From: Deltaproteobacteria bacterium
GTDB taxonomy: Bacteria; Bdellovibrionota_B; Oligoflexia; Oligoflexales; Bog-1112
Direction of reading: 5' to 3'
DNA length: 24,925 nucleotides
NCBI GenBank assembly: GCA_003136475.1
Contig: PLEQ01000260.1
Span: forward strand, 1 to 24,925
Shown piece after piece: positions 1 to 7,094 of the stretch; position 1 is the stretch's first letter; every line of letters begins with the position of its first letter. Position numbers and translations under genes: made by a program. Below the pieces are notes generated by a model. It worked only from the letters and a program-made list of their open reading frames with translations, had not been told where the DNA came from and ran no database searches.

Positions 1-177
1 ATTTTTTGTTTTAGTGGATGCGCGCACGTATCGGAATATGGTCAAGGATGTCGAGACGGAGTTAAGGGTCTAGAACCACAACTTACCGGATTTGGTCTTA
101 TTCTAAGTGAACCAGACATGCTCAACCATTATTGTGATCAAGTCGAATCTCGTCGTAAAGATAAGGGAGGCAAATAG
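1..177 (+). CDS. C-terminal part of a small putative lipoprotein (partial)
   Basis: The frame is open from the first base to a TAG at 175-177, giving about 58 residues; the start lies outside the window. The first visible residues (IFCFSGCAHVSEYG) end a hydrophobic stretch with a lipobox-like FSGC, so a lipid-anchored periplasmic protein is likely if the missing part is a short signal peptide. The rest is polar and ends in a basic tail (SRRKDKGGK). The stop overlaps the GTG of the next gene (TAGTG), so the two are probably translationally coupled. Function unknown; small phage lipoproteins can be spanins or superinfection-exclusion factors, but nothing here decides between these. Confidence 0.6.
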   Translation: MFCFSGCAHVSEYGQGCRDGVKGLEPQLTGFGLILSEPDMLNHYCDQVESRRKDKGGK

Positions 178-575
178 TGGAAACCAAGATGAAGAACTGG
201 ATGAATCACGATCTAAAAGGTAAGAAGAATCAAATGAAAATTGGTGACAAAGTCAGAGCCAAATCTACATGGGTTGATTGGCATGCTAGCAATATTGCTT
301 GGTTGTTCTGTGCCCCTAATGACAAGGGCGAAAAAGAAATTAGAAACGAAAATCTTTCAGAAGTTTATTTTCTATTAAATGCTAAGTTAGGAAATAAGCG
401 CCCAACTGGGGTTATCAGTCGCTACGGATGTTTTGATAATGACGATGATATCGATCGTAAAAATGTGTTTGTTACTTTTACGCTAGATACCGAATTTGGC
501 GATGTACAATATAGCTGTTACGTCCACGAAAAAGACGTAGAAGTAATAAAAAAAGCTAAATCGAAACGACGATAG
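177..575 (+). CDS. hypothetical protein, 132 aa
   Basis: Starts at GTG 177, which overlaps the upstream stop by one base and has a strong ribosome binding site (AAGGGAGG ending 6 nt before the start). ATG codons at residues 5, 9 and 20 are alternatives, and a start at residue 20 (MKIGDKVRAKST) would look like a small beta-barrel (KOW/SH3-like) protein. Residues 20-30 (GDKVRAK) and the later beta-strand pattern (VISRYG, VFVTFTLDTEFG, YSCYVHEKDVEVI) fit a compact beta fold. No family is recognised. Its 3' end overlaps by 20 bp the convergent metallophosphoesterase gene on the minus strand, and no terminator separates them. Confidence 0.75.
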   Translation: METKMKNWMNHDLKGKKNQMKIGDKVRAKSTWVDWHASNIAWLFCAPNDKGEKEIRNENLSEVYFLLNAKLGNKRPTGVISRYGCFDNDDDIDRKNVFVTFTLDTEFGDVQYSCYVHEKDVEVIKKAKSKRR

Positions 576-1221
576 GCTTATTGATAGGGCGATATTCTTC
601 CGTAGATACAGAAGCATTTACGAAAGTAGTATCGCCCATCTTCAATTGTCCATATCCAAAGTGGATATGTCCGAATACATGAAGCTTTAAGTTCTTCATA
701 TCCTTTATTCTATTATAAAGATCGTAACATCCCAAATGCTCAAGTTCAAATTCGCATTTTTGGCCGTTGAAACGTTCAACGGTATCCAAAATTCCCAGCG
801 GTGGTCCATGAGTAATAAGAACGTCGGTATCTTCTGGGATTGCTGCCCACTTTTCTTGAAGTTCATGGCCGCCACGATCGAGATTGAATGCCCAATTACA
901 AAAAGCTGGTTGCCATGGAGAGCCATAGAATTTAATACCATCTATTACGGTATCAGAATCCCTAAGAAGAATAATCCCACTATCTTTACACATCTGATCC
1001 ATGAGTTCGGGGTTTCGGGCCCCAAGCCAATCATGATTCCCCTCTACAAGAACGATGGCCTTGAATTTATCTCGATATCTCCCCAATTCTCGTAATTCTT
1101 GAGAAGTTTCAGAAATATTGCCCTGAAATGTAAGGTCTCCTGAATGAACTAGGATATCTCCCTCAGGAATGTTTACCTTACGAAGTCTACAGTGGGAATC
1201 GCTAATACAGACAATATTCAT
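556..1221 (-). CDS. metallophosphoesterase, MPPED/239FB-like
   Basis: A 221-aa calcineurin-like phosphoesterase with all metal-binding motifs: DSH (D8, H10), GD (28-29), GNHD (61-64), THGPP (137-141) and GHIH (184-187). The SPWQP...WAFN segment (101-112) is characteristic of the MPPED/239FB group of metal-dependent phosphodiesterases. It should hydrolyse a phosphoester with a dinuclear metal centre in the cytoplasm; the substrate cannot be told from sequence. It is the last gene of the minus-strand block. AGGTGAG lies a few bases before its ATG. A second, different metallophosphoesterase lies at 11586-12152. Confidence 0.93.
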   Translation of the reverse strand: MNIVCISDSHCRLRKVNIPEGDILVHSGDLTFQGNISETSQELRELGRYRDKFKAIVLVEGNHDWLGARNPELMDQMCKDSGIILLRDSDTVIDGIKFYGSPWQPAFCNWAFNLDRGGHELQEKWAAIPEDTDVLITHGPPLGILDTVERFNGQKCEFELEHLGCYDLYNRIKDMKNLKLHVFGHIHFGYGQLKMGDTTFVNASVSTEEYRPINKPIVVSI

Positions 1222-1299
1222 ATCTCACCTAAAATTTGATCTAAGGCGGGTACGGCCTTCCCGCTTCTTCCCTTGAACCATAAGGGGCTTCATTGGCCT
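1222..1299. repeat. intergenic inverted repeats (two hairpins)
   Basis: A gene-free 78 bp between two minus-strand genes contains CCCTT (1270-1274) pairing with AAGGG (1282-1286) over a 7-nt loop, and GCGGG (1246-1250) pairing with CCCGC (1260-1264) over a 9-nt loop. Within the second, AAGGC (1244-1248) can alternatively pair with GCCTT (1255-1259). No T-run follows, so this is not a standard intrinsic terminator; an mRNA processing or stability element before the metallophosphoesterase gene is possible. Confidence 0.45.
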
Positions 1300-1566
1300 T
1301 CAAAGCTTCTTAGATCGGCGTGACGATTTGGTTAGAGGAGGAGAGAACAAGTCGTCACGACTATCTCGTTCTGGCATACTAAAAATTGAAGGAGCGCCGT
1401 CTGCGGCATATCCCATATCCAGATCGCTAGGGAAATGGCGTAGTGCCCAATAAGCTCGTTTACGGATCTCTTTGGGGATTCTGGGGGTCTTTTTAGGATC
1501 TAAGAGATCCCTTAGAAAATCTCTAGCTTGCTTAACCGAATTTGTCCTCTCATAAGGTAAAGTCAT
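1300..1566 (-). CDS. BPSL0761-like family protein
   Basis: An 88-aa protein whose N-terminal half (MTLPYERTNSVKQARDFLRD, then LLDPKKTPRIPKEIRKRAYWALRHFPS) matches my recall of the BPSL0761 family, seen in bacteria and phages: an ERT start, a helical RDFL segment, a proline-bounded IPKEIR helix and an LRHFP motif. The role of the family is unknown. The C-terminal third is polar and basic (RDSRDD...KSSRRSKKL). It has a clear AAGGAG site and its own extended -10 promoter immediately upstream (1585-1612), so it is probably transcribed separately from the genes before it. Confidence 0.82.
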   Translation of the reverse strand: MTLPYERTNSVKQARDFLRDLLDPKKTPRIPKEIRKRAYWALRHFPSDLDMGYAADGAPSIFSMPERDSRDDLFSPPLTKSSRRSKKL

Positions 1567-1584
1567 GATATGCTCCTTAATACT

Positions 1585-1612
1585 AATATATCATATCTTT
1601 ATTTTTTATCAA
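1585..1612 (-). promoter_or_regulatory. sigma70-like promoter for the BPSL0761-like gene
   Basis: On the minus strand: -35 TTGATA (1607-1612), 16-nt spacer, TG-extended -10 TGATATATT (hexamer 1585-1590). Transcription should start near 1578 and give a short leader carrying AAGGAG before the ATG at 1566. The -35 lies inside the 3' end of the preceding gene. Confidence 0.7.
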
Positions 1613-1868
1613 CAAAATAAGGAGAGTCTTTTGGTAATCCAGAAATTTCGGTATATCCATAAAATTTTATAAGACTATCTATCATCTTAACTAATTCTGG
1701 ACTATAAGTCTCTGTTTCTGCTAAGAAAAAAGCTAAAGCAAGCAGAGGACAATGAATGCCAGCCCCAATAGAGGAGATTACTTTAGTTACACTTTTTTCA
1801 TTTCCTCTACGATATTCTTCCTGAATATATTTTCTATTGACTCTATATTTATCTAGGTCGAGCTTCAT
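1599..1868 (-). CDS. hypothetical protein, 89 aa
   Basis: A small, mostly helical protein (MKLDLDKYRVNRKYIQEEYR) with a central hydrophobic stretch (CPLLALAFFLAETE, about residues 40-53), followed by a helix (PELVKMIDSLIKFYGY). The stretch is short for a membrane span and is more likely a buried helix. GGGGATATAAAA before the ATG gives a weak ribosome binding site. No family recognised. It probably ends the transcript that starts at the promoter at 3751, because a new promoter overlaps its 3' end. Confidence 0.75.
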   Translation of the reverse strand: MKLDLDKYRVNRKYIQEEYRRGNEKSVTKVISSIGAGIHCPLLALAFFLAETETYSPELVKMIDSLIKFYGYTEISGLPKDSPYFVDKK

Positions 1869-1909
1869 TTTTTATATCCCCGACCAATAAGATTGTTTAA
1901 GTATTCATT

Positions 1910-2032
1910 CTAATTGATGAATTGTTCAAAAAGATCGCTAAATGCCCGACATGCTTCGTATGCAGTAAAGCACAAAACGGAAACAGAAACCAAAACCATG
2001 GATACAATGGTTACTACTTTAATAGGTTTCAT
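1910..2032 (-). CDS. small membrane protein, 40 aa
   Basis: ATG at 2030-2032 to TAG at 1910-1912. Residues 4-24 (IKVVTIVSMVLVSVSVLCF) form one hydrophobic segment after a short basic N-terminus, followed by a polar tail (AYEACRAFSDLFEQFIN). It is either a single-pass inner-membrane peptide or a secreted peptide. The start overlaps the end of the upstream 54-aa gene by 14 nt. The function is unknown; the position inside a packed operon and the coherent membrane topology support it as a real gene. Confidence 0.65.
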   Translation of the reverse strand: MKPIKVVTIVSMVLVSVSVLCFTAYEACRAFSDLFEQFIN

Positions 2033-2183
2033 AATTGTCTTCAGAAAGCATTTCGGCTACTTCAAAATAATGATCATAATCTTCTTCTGTAGTAAATCCC
2101 GCTTCTTTAGCTTCGTTTAAATTTCTCCAAGCTTCATCGATAGTCAATTTACCTAAATACCAATCTCTGCACACCAAGCACAT
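2019..2183 (-). CDS. hypothetical protein, 54 aa
   Basis: ATG at 2181-2183, stop TAA at 2019-2021, with GGAG about 8 nt before the start. The protein starts MCLVCRDWYLGKLTIDEAWR, with a CxxC pair (C2, C5), and continues with acidic helices (EAKEAGFTTEEDYDHYFEVAEML). The composition looks genuinely coding. A single CxxC could bind metal as a dimer or with a partner. No family recognised. Confidence 0.7.
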   Translation of the reverse strand: MCLVCRDWYLGKLTIDEAWRNLNEAKEAGFTTEEDYDHYFEVAEMLSEDNYETY

Positions 2184-2221
2184 ACCTTTACTCCATATAC
2201 ACTGCTAAAACTATAGGTACC

Positions 2222-2431
2222 TCAAAAATTCCAGTTAGTATAGCCCTTATCCATCTTATCTGTTTCCTCAAAAGGAGGACATCCAATATAGTAATCTACA
2301 ATATCTGTTTTAAGATCTTTGATTCTAATTTTTCTATCTTTACATTTAGAACAATATACGGGATCTTTGGGTATATAATTAATTTGCCAAGAATTGTTAC
2401 AATATTCACAAATTAATTCATATTTGTTCAT
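2222..2431 (-). CDS. zinc-ribbon protein, 69 aa
   Basis: Two CxxC pairs (C8/C11 and C27/C30, in ICEYCNNSW and VYCSKCKDR) form a classical zinc ribbon, followed by a tail ending in KGYTNWNF. Its ATG overlaps the stop of the upstream gene (ATGA at 2428-2431), indicating coupled translation. Small zinc ribbons of this kind are common in large phages and often bind nucleic acid or RNA polymerase; which applies here is not known. Confidence 0.8.
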   Translation of the reverse strand: MNKYELICEYCNNSWQINYIPKDPVYCSKCKDRKIRIKDLKTDIVDYYIGCPPFEETDKMDKGYTNWNF

Positions 2432-2757
2432 TTATCGAAACCAAAAGAACGCATGAGTTTAATGCCAGTGGTATTTTTTAAACTTTCCACTAAAAAATCA
2501 TATGCTCCATCGCTACTGACATGTTCGTATATAGGACCCTTGAAATACCCTCTATGATAAGCTTCTGCTTGAGCAAGAAGGCGGGCGCCTTCTTCATCCA
2601 TCCACATTGCATAGTAGTCGTGGGCCATAGATACAAAGCCTTTTGCTGCTAATAGCGAAGTAACCGTATCTCCATGGTCATAAAACCATTTCTCTAAGTC
2701 TACTAGTTGTTTTACAGTTTGAAGATGTTCTGTAGGAATATCACCATAATAACGCAT
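2428..2757 (-). CDS. hypothetical protein, 109 aa
   Basis: A soluble helical protein (HLQTVKQLVDLEKWFYDHG, LLAAKGFVSMAHDYYAMW, ARLLAQAEAYHRGYFKG) with a mixed C-terminus (YDFLVESLKNTTGIKLMRSFGFDK). It abuts the upstream gene (ATG at 2757, upstream stop at 2758) and overlaps the downstream zinc ribbon by ATGA. No catalytic motif or family recognised. Confidence 0.8.
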   Translation of the reverse strand: MRYYGDIPTEHLQTVKQLVDLEKWFYDHGDTVTSLLAAKGFVSMAHDYYAMWMDEEGARLLAQAEAYHRGYFKGPIYEHVSSDGAYDFLVESLKNTTGIKLMRSFGFDK

Positions 2758-3018
2758 TTATACCACTTCAATTCCATCGGTAAAGAAATGAAGGTCTCCA
2801 GTAACATTAGTAACTGCAAAATCTACCCAATATCCGCTATCCACAGAAGCATAGTCTGGATACTGTTTGTTAAAGGCATCTACAAACTTACCTAGTTCTG
2901 TAGTCGTCTTAAACTTCTTAATCTTAGGGCTACAATCCTCCACATACATGAGGATGTGGTAGATGCCACCAGACTTATTGCCACTCTTCTTTACATTATT
3001 TTTAGTCTTTTTTGTCAT
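2758..3018 (-). CDS. hypothetical protein, 86 aa
   Basis: The start was placed at ATG 3018 (MTKKTKNNVKKSG) because AGGAG lies 5-6 nt upstream; an in-frame ATG at 3039 would put that site inside the coding region. The N-terminal 20 residues are strongly basic, followed by IYHILMYVEDC, a KFKTTTELGKFVDAFNKQYP helix and strands WVDFAVTNVTGDLHFF. This resembles a small alpha/beta domain with a nucleic-acid-binding tail. Unrecognised. Confidence 0.8.
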   Translation of the reverse strand: MTKKTKNNVKKSGNKSGGIYHILMYVEDCSPKIKKFKTTTELGKFVDAFNKQYPDYASVDSGYWVDFAVTNVTGDLHFFTDGIEVV

Positions 3019-3026
3019 AAATTCTC

Positions 3027-3275
3027 CTATTGTTCCCATTGATACAGGCCACCGCCATCATCTCCGCCCACGATATTTTTCCAGGATACCTTGGGTAGTT
3101 TTACCAAATTCCATCTTTCAAAATTCCTGAGATGCTTCCTCAACGTGGATGGAACCCCAATATGGGTATCTATATACCCATTTTTGGTAATTTCAAGACG
3201 AAATTGGCAAGTCGAAGGCTCACATTCTCCCATACCTTCCCAAAAATAAATATTAATCTTGAGCTTCTTTTTCAT
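3027..3275 (-). CDS. hypothetical protein, 82 aa
   Basis: The start was chosen at ATG 3275 (MKKKLKINIYFWEG) because TTGGAGG lies 5 nt upstream; an in-frame ATG at 3296 lies further inside the preceding gene. It overlaps the 3' end of the HAD phosphatase gene by 23 nt. It has a strand-rich N-terminus (LKINIYFWEG, CQFRLEITKNG), a central basic helix (TLRKHLRNFERW) and a glycine/aspartate-rich tail (GGDDGGGLYQWEQ). No family recognised. Confidence 0.78.
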   Translation of the reverse strand: MKKKLKINIYFWEGMGECEPSTCQFRLEITKNGYIDTHIGVPSTLRKHLRNFERWNLVKLPKVSWKNIVGGDDGGGLYQWEQ

Positions 3276-3744
3276 TTGGACCTCCAAGTTTTTCAATTAC
3301 TTTCTCTGAATCCGTAAATGTTAGTCCATTTCTGGAATCAACCTTAACTAACATATCCAGGTAGGGTTTCATGTCGGAATCATCGTCCAAAATAACAAAC
3401 GCTTTAATCTCAGGATGTCCATCTACATATTCTTTAATCTCAGTACCCCTATAACGATCCATATCAATGGGAGTTACTCCAATAATACGATCTGAGCATA
3501 CGTTGCATGCCGCCAATTTCTCTTTAAGTTCATCAATAGTATTGTATTTACGCCAAGTTGAACTAATTACCAATTGAACATCTGTACACTCTTCTAGAAT
3601 ATATTGAAGATTAGAGCAGGCGATGGGACAAAGAGTTTCATGAGAGAATGTATCGCTAAGTCCCAGTAATCTCAAACGATTATTGTAAATAAAAGAAGAA
3701 ACTGAATTTAAGCAACCATCAATATCTAGAAAAATTACTCTCAT
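3253..3744 (-). CDS. HAD-superfamily phosphatase, HAD_SAK_2-like (copy 1)
   Basis: 163 aa with the haloacid dehalogenase motifs: motif I FLDIDGCLNS (nucleophile D7, acid/base D9), motif II SSTWR (61-65) and the acidic motif IV LDDDSDM (about 119-125). The layout matches the HAD domain described in Swiss Army Knife RNA-repair proteins (HAD_SAK family); such proteins hydrolyse phosphomonoesters, possibly at RNA or DNA ends or on nucleotides. A paralogue lies at 14599-15141 with the same order of motifs. A -35/-10 promoter ends 6 nt before its ATG and no Shine-Dalgarno sequence is present, so its mRNA is predicted to be leaderless. Confidence 0.9.
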   Translation of the reverse strand: MRVIFLDIDGCLNSVSSFIYNNRLRLLGLSDTFSHETLCPIACSNLQYILEECTDVQLVISSTWRKYNTIDELKEKLAACNVCSDRIIGVTPIDMDRYRGTEIKEYVDGHPEIKAFVILDDDSDMKPYLDMLVKVDSRNGLTFTDSEKVIEKLGGPNEKEAQD

Positions 3745-3750
3745 ACGATC

Positions 3751-3779
3751 ACCATACTATGATTTTTGAATAATGTCAA
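3751..3779 (-). promoter_or_regulatory. promoter giving a leaderless HAD (copy 1) mRNA
   Basis: On the minus strand: -35 TTGACA (3774-3779), 17-nt spacer, -10 TATGGT (3751-3756). Only GATCGT separates the -10 from the ATG at 3744, placing the expected start point at the A of the ATG. No Shine-Dalgarno sequence is present. Confidence 0.7.
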
Positions 3780-3784
3780 TGGAA

Positions 3785-5479
3785 TTAGGACTCGCAGGCC
3801 GCACATTCCTCTTTAGATCTAGAAGCGAGGTCGCCCTTCAATACTCCTTCAGTACGTAAATAGTATAGAGATTTAAGACCAAGCTCCCAGGCACTCCAAT
3901 GCACTTCGTGAATGTACTTTGGAGAGGCATTGGCAGCAAAGAATAGATTTACGCTTTGGCCTTGATCAATCCATTTTTGTCTCTGGGCTGCCTGTTTAAT
4001 AATAGCATGTTGATTAATCTCTCTCGCAGTTAAGAATACGGCTTTATCCAAATCAGACAAAAAATCTAATCCCTGTACGCTACCGCTCTGCTCATTAATA
4101 GTCTTCCATACATCTACGGTGTTTTTGCCTCTTTCTTCTAAAATCTTCTCAAGAACAACATTCTTACGAATGAACGTTCCCTTAGCGGATTTTTGTGAAA
4201 AAAGATTGGCTGCTATAGGCTCAATTCCTGCAGAATGGCCGCCACTGATGAGAGAGTTGCTTACGGTTGGAGCCACAGCCATTAGGTGAGTATTTCTTCG
4301 ATTAGTTCCCTTACACCATTCTGGCTCGCCGAGTTCATTAGCCAATTGCTCAGTCGCTTTTTCGGCTCTTTCACGAATCATTTTAAAAATCATGTTATTT
4401 TGATACATGGCATTAAAACTATCAAAAGGAATCATTTTATTCTGTAAATACGTGTGCCAACCGAGAACGCCAATACCAATAGCGCGACCTTTTATGGCGG
4501 AACGTCTGCTTGGTTCAAAACCCGGAATACCTTCGGATTTATCAATATATTCTTGAATTACGGCATCTAGGAATCTAACCGCCACTTCTATGGCATCAGT
4601 GTTTTCCCATTCATCAAGCTTAACTAGATTCATGGAAGATAGACAACAAACAAAGCTATGATCTGGATCGGTATATAAGAAAATCTCAGTACAAATATTA
4701 GAAGTTTTTACTGTAAGATCGTTTTTTATGTACGATTCTGGATTCTGACGATTTACGTTATCTGTAAAAAATAAATAGGGTTCGCCTGTTTCTCGACGAA
4801 TCCTCATAAGCTCTTGCCATAGTTCGCGCTTGGCCTTATCTCCTTGTTTGGCTTCATTCATCCAGGCATCATCTATACACACTCCGTGATTTAAATTTAG
4901 ACATCTACGGTTCATATCCCCAGTAGGACGGCGTATATTAATGAATTCTTCGATATCTGAATGTCTGATAGGTAAGTATACTGCTCCTGCACCTCTTCGA
5001 GTTGAACCTTGGCTTACCGAAACTGTAGTAGTATCATATACTTTAGCCCACGGAATTACCCCTTCAGATCTCCCATTAGACTTAATAACAGATCCACGAC
5101 CGCGTATGTCACCAAGGTAAATACCCACACCGGCTCCATTTTTGGAGAGCATAGCCAGCTCATGTGATTTGCCAAATATGGAATCAACAGAGTCCCCAAC
5201 ATGAATACTGTTGCAACTAATAGGAAGACCACGGTCAGTGCCCATATTACTAAGAATAGGCGATGCAGGACATAACCAATTTTTCCACATGCATTCATAA
5301 AATTTCTCCGCCCAATATTCGGAATTTTTATAGTAACTACCAGCTGCCTTGGCCACTCGATAATACATTTGACTTGGAGTTTCACTGGGCAATAAATAAC
5401 CCGCTTCTAGAGTCTTTAATCCTTCGACTCCCATCCATTGTGGGGCCTCACCTGCAAACTTCAATTCTTCTAAAGTCAT
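3785..5479 (-). CDS. nrdA: ribonucleoside-diphosphate reductase, large subunit (class Ia, short form)
   Basis: A 564-aa catalytic subunit that reduces ribonucleoside diphosphates with a radical supplied by NrdB. Visible active-site residues: C89 (PISCNSIHV), the N261-C263-E265 triad (SNICTEI), C278 (FVCCLSSMNL), the radical-transfer tyrosines Y539-Y540 (SLYYLRT) and a C-terminal redox CAAC (C559, C562). It is about 200 residues shorter than the E. coli enzyme and lacks the N-terminal ATP-cone, so the usual dATP feedback site is absent. The start was placed at ATG 5479 because it overlaps the nrdB stop as ATGA; a TTG two codons upstream is less likely. It is co-transcribed with nrdB. Confidence 0.97.
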   Translation of the reverse strand: MTLEELKFAGEAPQWMGVEGLKTLEAGYLLPSETPSQMYYRVAKAAGSYYKNSEYWAEKFYECMWKNWLCPASPILSNMGTDRGLPISCNSIHVGDSVDSIFGKSHELAMLSKNGAGVGIYLGDIRGRGSVIKSNGRSEGVIPWAKVYDTTTVSVSQGSTRRGAGAVYLPIRHSDIEEFINIRRPTGDMNRRCLNLNHGVCIDDAWMNEAKQGDKAKRELWQELMRIRRETGEPYLFFTDNVNRQNPESYIKNDLTVKTSNICTEIFLYTDPDHSFVCCLSSMNLVKLDEWENTDAIEVAVRFLDAVIQEYIDKSEGIPGFEPSRRSAIKGRAIGIGVLGWHTYLQNKMIPFDSFNAMYQNNMIFKMIRERAEKATEQLANELGEPEWCKGTNRRNTHLMAVAPTVSNSLISGGHSAGIEPIAANLFSQKSAKGTFIRKNVVLEKILEERGKNTVDVWKTINEQSGSVQGLDFLSDLDKAVFLTAREINQHAIIKQAAQRQKWIDQGQSVNLFFAANASPKYIHEVHWSAWELGLKSLYYLRTEGVLKGDLASRSKEECAACES

Positions 5480-6435
5480 TCCCAAACCCCACTAAAATCC
5501 GTATTCCCCTTGGAGTAATCCGAAACGCGAGAGGCGAAAAAGTCGCTATGATTCACTCCCGCCGATAACACATCGAACCAACCCATACGTTCTAGGGCCT
5601 CTTTGTCTATGGATTTCCAATTCTTCTTGAGGCCCAAATCTTCGAGTTTGGTATTACACCTAAAACGAATAAACGCCTTAACGTCTTTAGCGGATATGCC
5701 TTCTATGTCACCAAGATCAAAAGCTTTGTCGATAAACGCATCTTCTAGTTCAATAGTAATCCGGGCAGCATCGTAAATTTTTTTCTTTAGTTCATCAGTA
5801 AAAATTTCTGGAAATTCAGCAATCATCGTTCTGAATAACCAACATCCAGCTTCACTGTGTAATGATTCATCTTTGATTGAAAATGCAATGATCTGTCCCA
5901 ACCCCTTCATCTTGTTAAAGCGTGAGAAATTAAGTAGAATTGCAAAAGAGCTAAATAGATTTACTCCCTCATTGAAGGCAGAAAAAATAGCCAAACTCAG
6001 CGCTATCTCTTCCTTAGTTTTTCCTTTAGTTAGAATAAGACGATCAATTTTAGCTTTTGCCGTAGGTTCATGTAAAAAAGCAGAGAAATCTTCCAATCCC
6101 AAAGATTGGTTTAAATATGCATAAGAAACCGCATGAATTGACTCAAAAGATGAGAACGTAGCGGCCATCATCTGAATTTCGGGTTTTTTAAACCATCTAG
6201 AGATTAAGGATCCCCAATATTCTTGGATAAAAATTTCTGATTGCGTAAAAGCTTTCAAAACATGACCTACTACATTTTTTTCAGAATCTGTCAGGATAAG
6301 TTTCCAGTCATTAATGTCTGAAGCCATAGCCACTTCTGTGTGTAGCCAATGGGACTGATTAGCTTTTTCCCAATATTCGTATGCCATTGGATATTCAAAT
6401 GGGCTATATGTAGCCCTAGGAGTAAGAATGCTCAT
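5476..6435 (-). CDS. nrdB: ribonucleoside-diphosphate reductase, small subunit
   Basis: A 319-aa ferritin-like subunit that holds the di-iron/tyrosyl-radical cofactor for NrdA. Ligands are readable: E67 (TQSEIF), E98 and H101 (SFESIHAVSY), E156 (NEGVNLF), E190 and H193 (DESLHSEAG), with the radical tyrosine at Y105, the same E-x2-H-x3-Y spacing as E. coli E115-H118-Y122. The first ligand is Glu where E. coli has Asp84. It is shorter than cellular NrdB (about 375 aa), as is usual in phages. A GGGG-type ribosome binding site precedes ATG 6435; the stop overlaps the nrdA ATG. Confidence 0.97.
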   Translation of the reverse strand: MSILTPRATYSPFEYPMAYEYWEKANQSHWLHTEVAMASDINDWKLILTDSEKNVVGHVLKAFTQSEIFIQEYWGSLISRWFKKPEIQMMAATFSSFESIHAVSYAYLNQSLGLEDFSAFLHEPTAKAKIDRLILTKGKTKEEIALSLAIFSAFNEGVNLFSSFAILLNFSRFNKMKGLGQIIAFSIKDESLHSEAGCWLFRTMIAEFPEIFTDELKKKIYDAARITIELEDAFIDKAFDLGDIEGISAKDVKAFIRFRCNTKLEDLGLKKNWKSIDKEALERMGWFDVLSAGVNHSDFFASRVSDYSKGNTDFSGVWE

Positions 6436-6450
6436 CGTGCTTCCCCAAAT

Positions 6451-6756
6451 CTACTTTATTACAACTGCTTTGATCTTACTTATTGTACTATCATGGTTTG
6501 CTTTCATTTGCTTATCAAAATACATGGTGGTAAAAAATAAATTTACCAACAAACACATGAAACCAAAACCTTGTCGCATACTTTCATCTACATCAGCCAA
6601 ATACCAATTACCAATAAGGAGGCATATAAGATTTGTCGTAAACAAACTCGTAATATATATACCCGCTATCAACAGGTACTTTAACTTACTTGTATTCAAT
6701 ATCTTCGATACTTCTTTTTTTTGTTCTTCGGTAAGTTCTAAATTTTCTGAAATCAT
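6451..6756 (-). CDS. two-span membrane protein, 101 aa
   Basis: An acidic and lysine-containing N-terminus (ENLELTEEQKKEVSKIL) precedes two hydrophobic segments at about 27-49 (YLLIAGIYITSLFTTNLI) and 63-80 (GFGFMCLLVNLFFTTMYF), with a basic C-terminus (DKQMKANHDSTISKIKAV). Both ends should face the cytoplasm. Its ATG overlaps the SLOG gene stop (6753-6756). It lies just upstream of nrdB, but no functional link is evident. Confidence 0.8.
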   Translation of the reverse strand: MISENLELTEEQKKEVSKILNTSKLKYLLIAGIYITSLFTTNLICLLIGNWYLADVDESMRQGFGFMCLLVNLFFTTMYFDKQMKANHDSTISKIKAVVIK

Positions 6757-7091
6757 TTATGCACCTGTAGAACAATTCGGTTTAATCCAACTGCGGTCTT
6801 TACACAATTAGCAGTTCCAGCACCACCTGGGAATGCAACTACAATGGCATTAGGATACTTAAGAAGCATTTCTCTATTCCTAATAGGACCTGCAGCCCTA
6901 CCATGTTTGTCCCAATCGGCAGCAACCGTAACACATTCGATATTGTTTCCAGCAGCATATTCTCGTGCGTCCCTATCGGCCCCAGATGCTCCACCTTGAA
7001 TTAACAATCCAATATCGAATAATTTCAAAACTTCTTGAACCATGGCAAAATCATCATAGTCTCGACCACCAGTAACGATTACGTCTTTCAT
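6753..7091 (-). CDS. SLOG-domain protein, YspA/DUF2493-like
   Basis: 112 aa with the Rossmann-type SLOG signature: VTGGRDYDD (6-14), IQGGASGADR (31-40), ADWDKHGRAAGPIRNREM (58-75) and FPGGAGT (88-94). This is the YspA cpYpsA-related group; SLOG proteins bind nucleotides or nucleotide-derived ligands, and some act with nucleotide-hydrolysing or defence enzymes. The protein is a stand-alone domain of the usual length. Encoded next to the reductase genes, it may sense or process a nucleotide, which is inference. GGTGGG lies upstream of the ATG. Confidence 0.92.
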   Translation of the reverse strand: MKDVIVTGGRDYDDFAMVQEVLKLFDIGLLIQGGASGADRDAREYAAGNNIECVTVAADWDKHGRAAGPIRNREMLLKYPNAIVVAFPGGAGTANCVKTAVGLNRIVLQVHK

Positions 7092-7094
7092 AAA

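Noticed and set aside
1914..2120. Plus-strand open frame of 68 codons
   Set aside because: It lies opposite two coupled minus-strand genes (1910-2032 and 2019-2183) with ribosome binding site support; it has none itself.
5056..5385. Minus-strand frame of 109 codons with hydrophobic segments
   Set aside because: It lies wholly inside nrdA in another frame.
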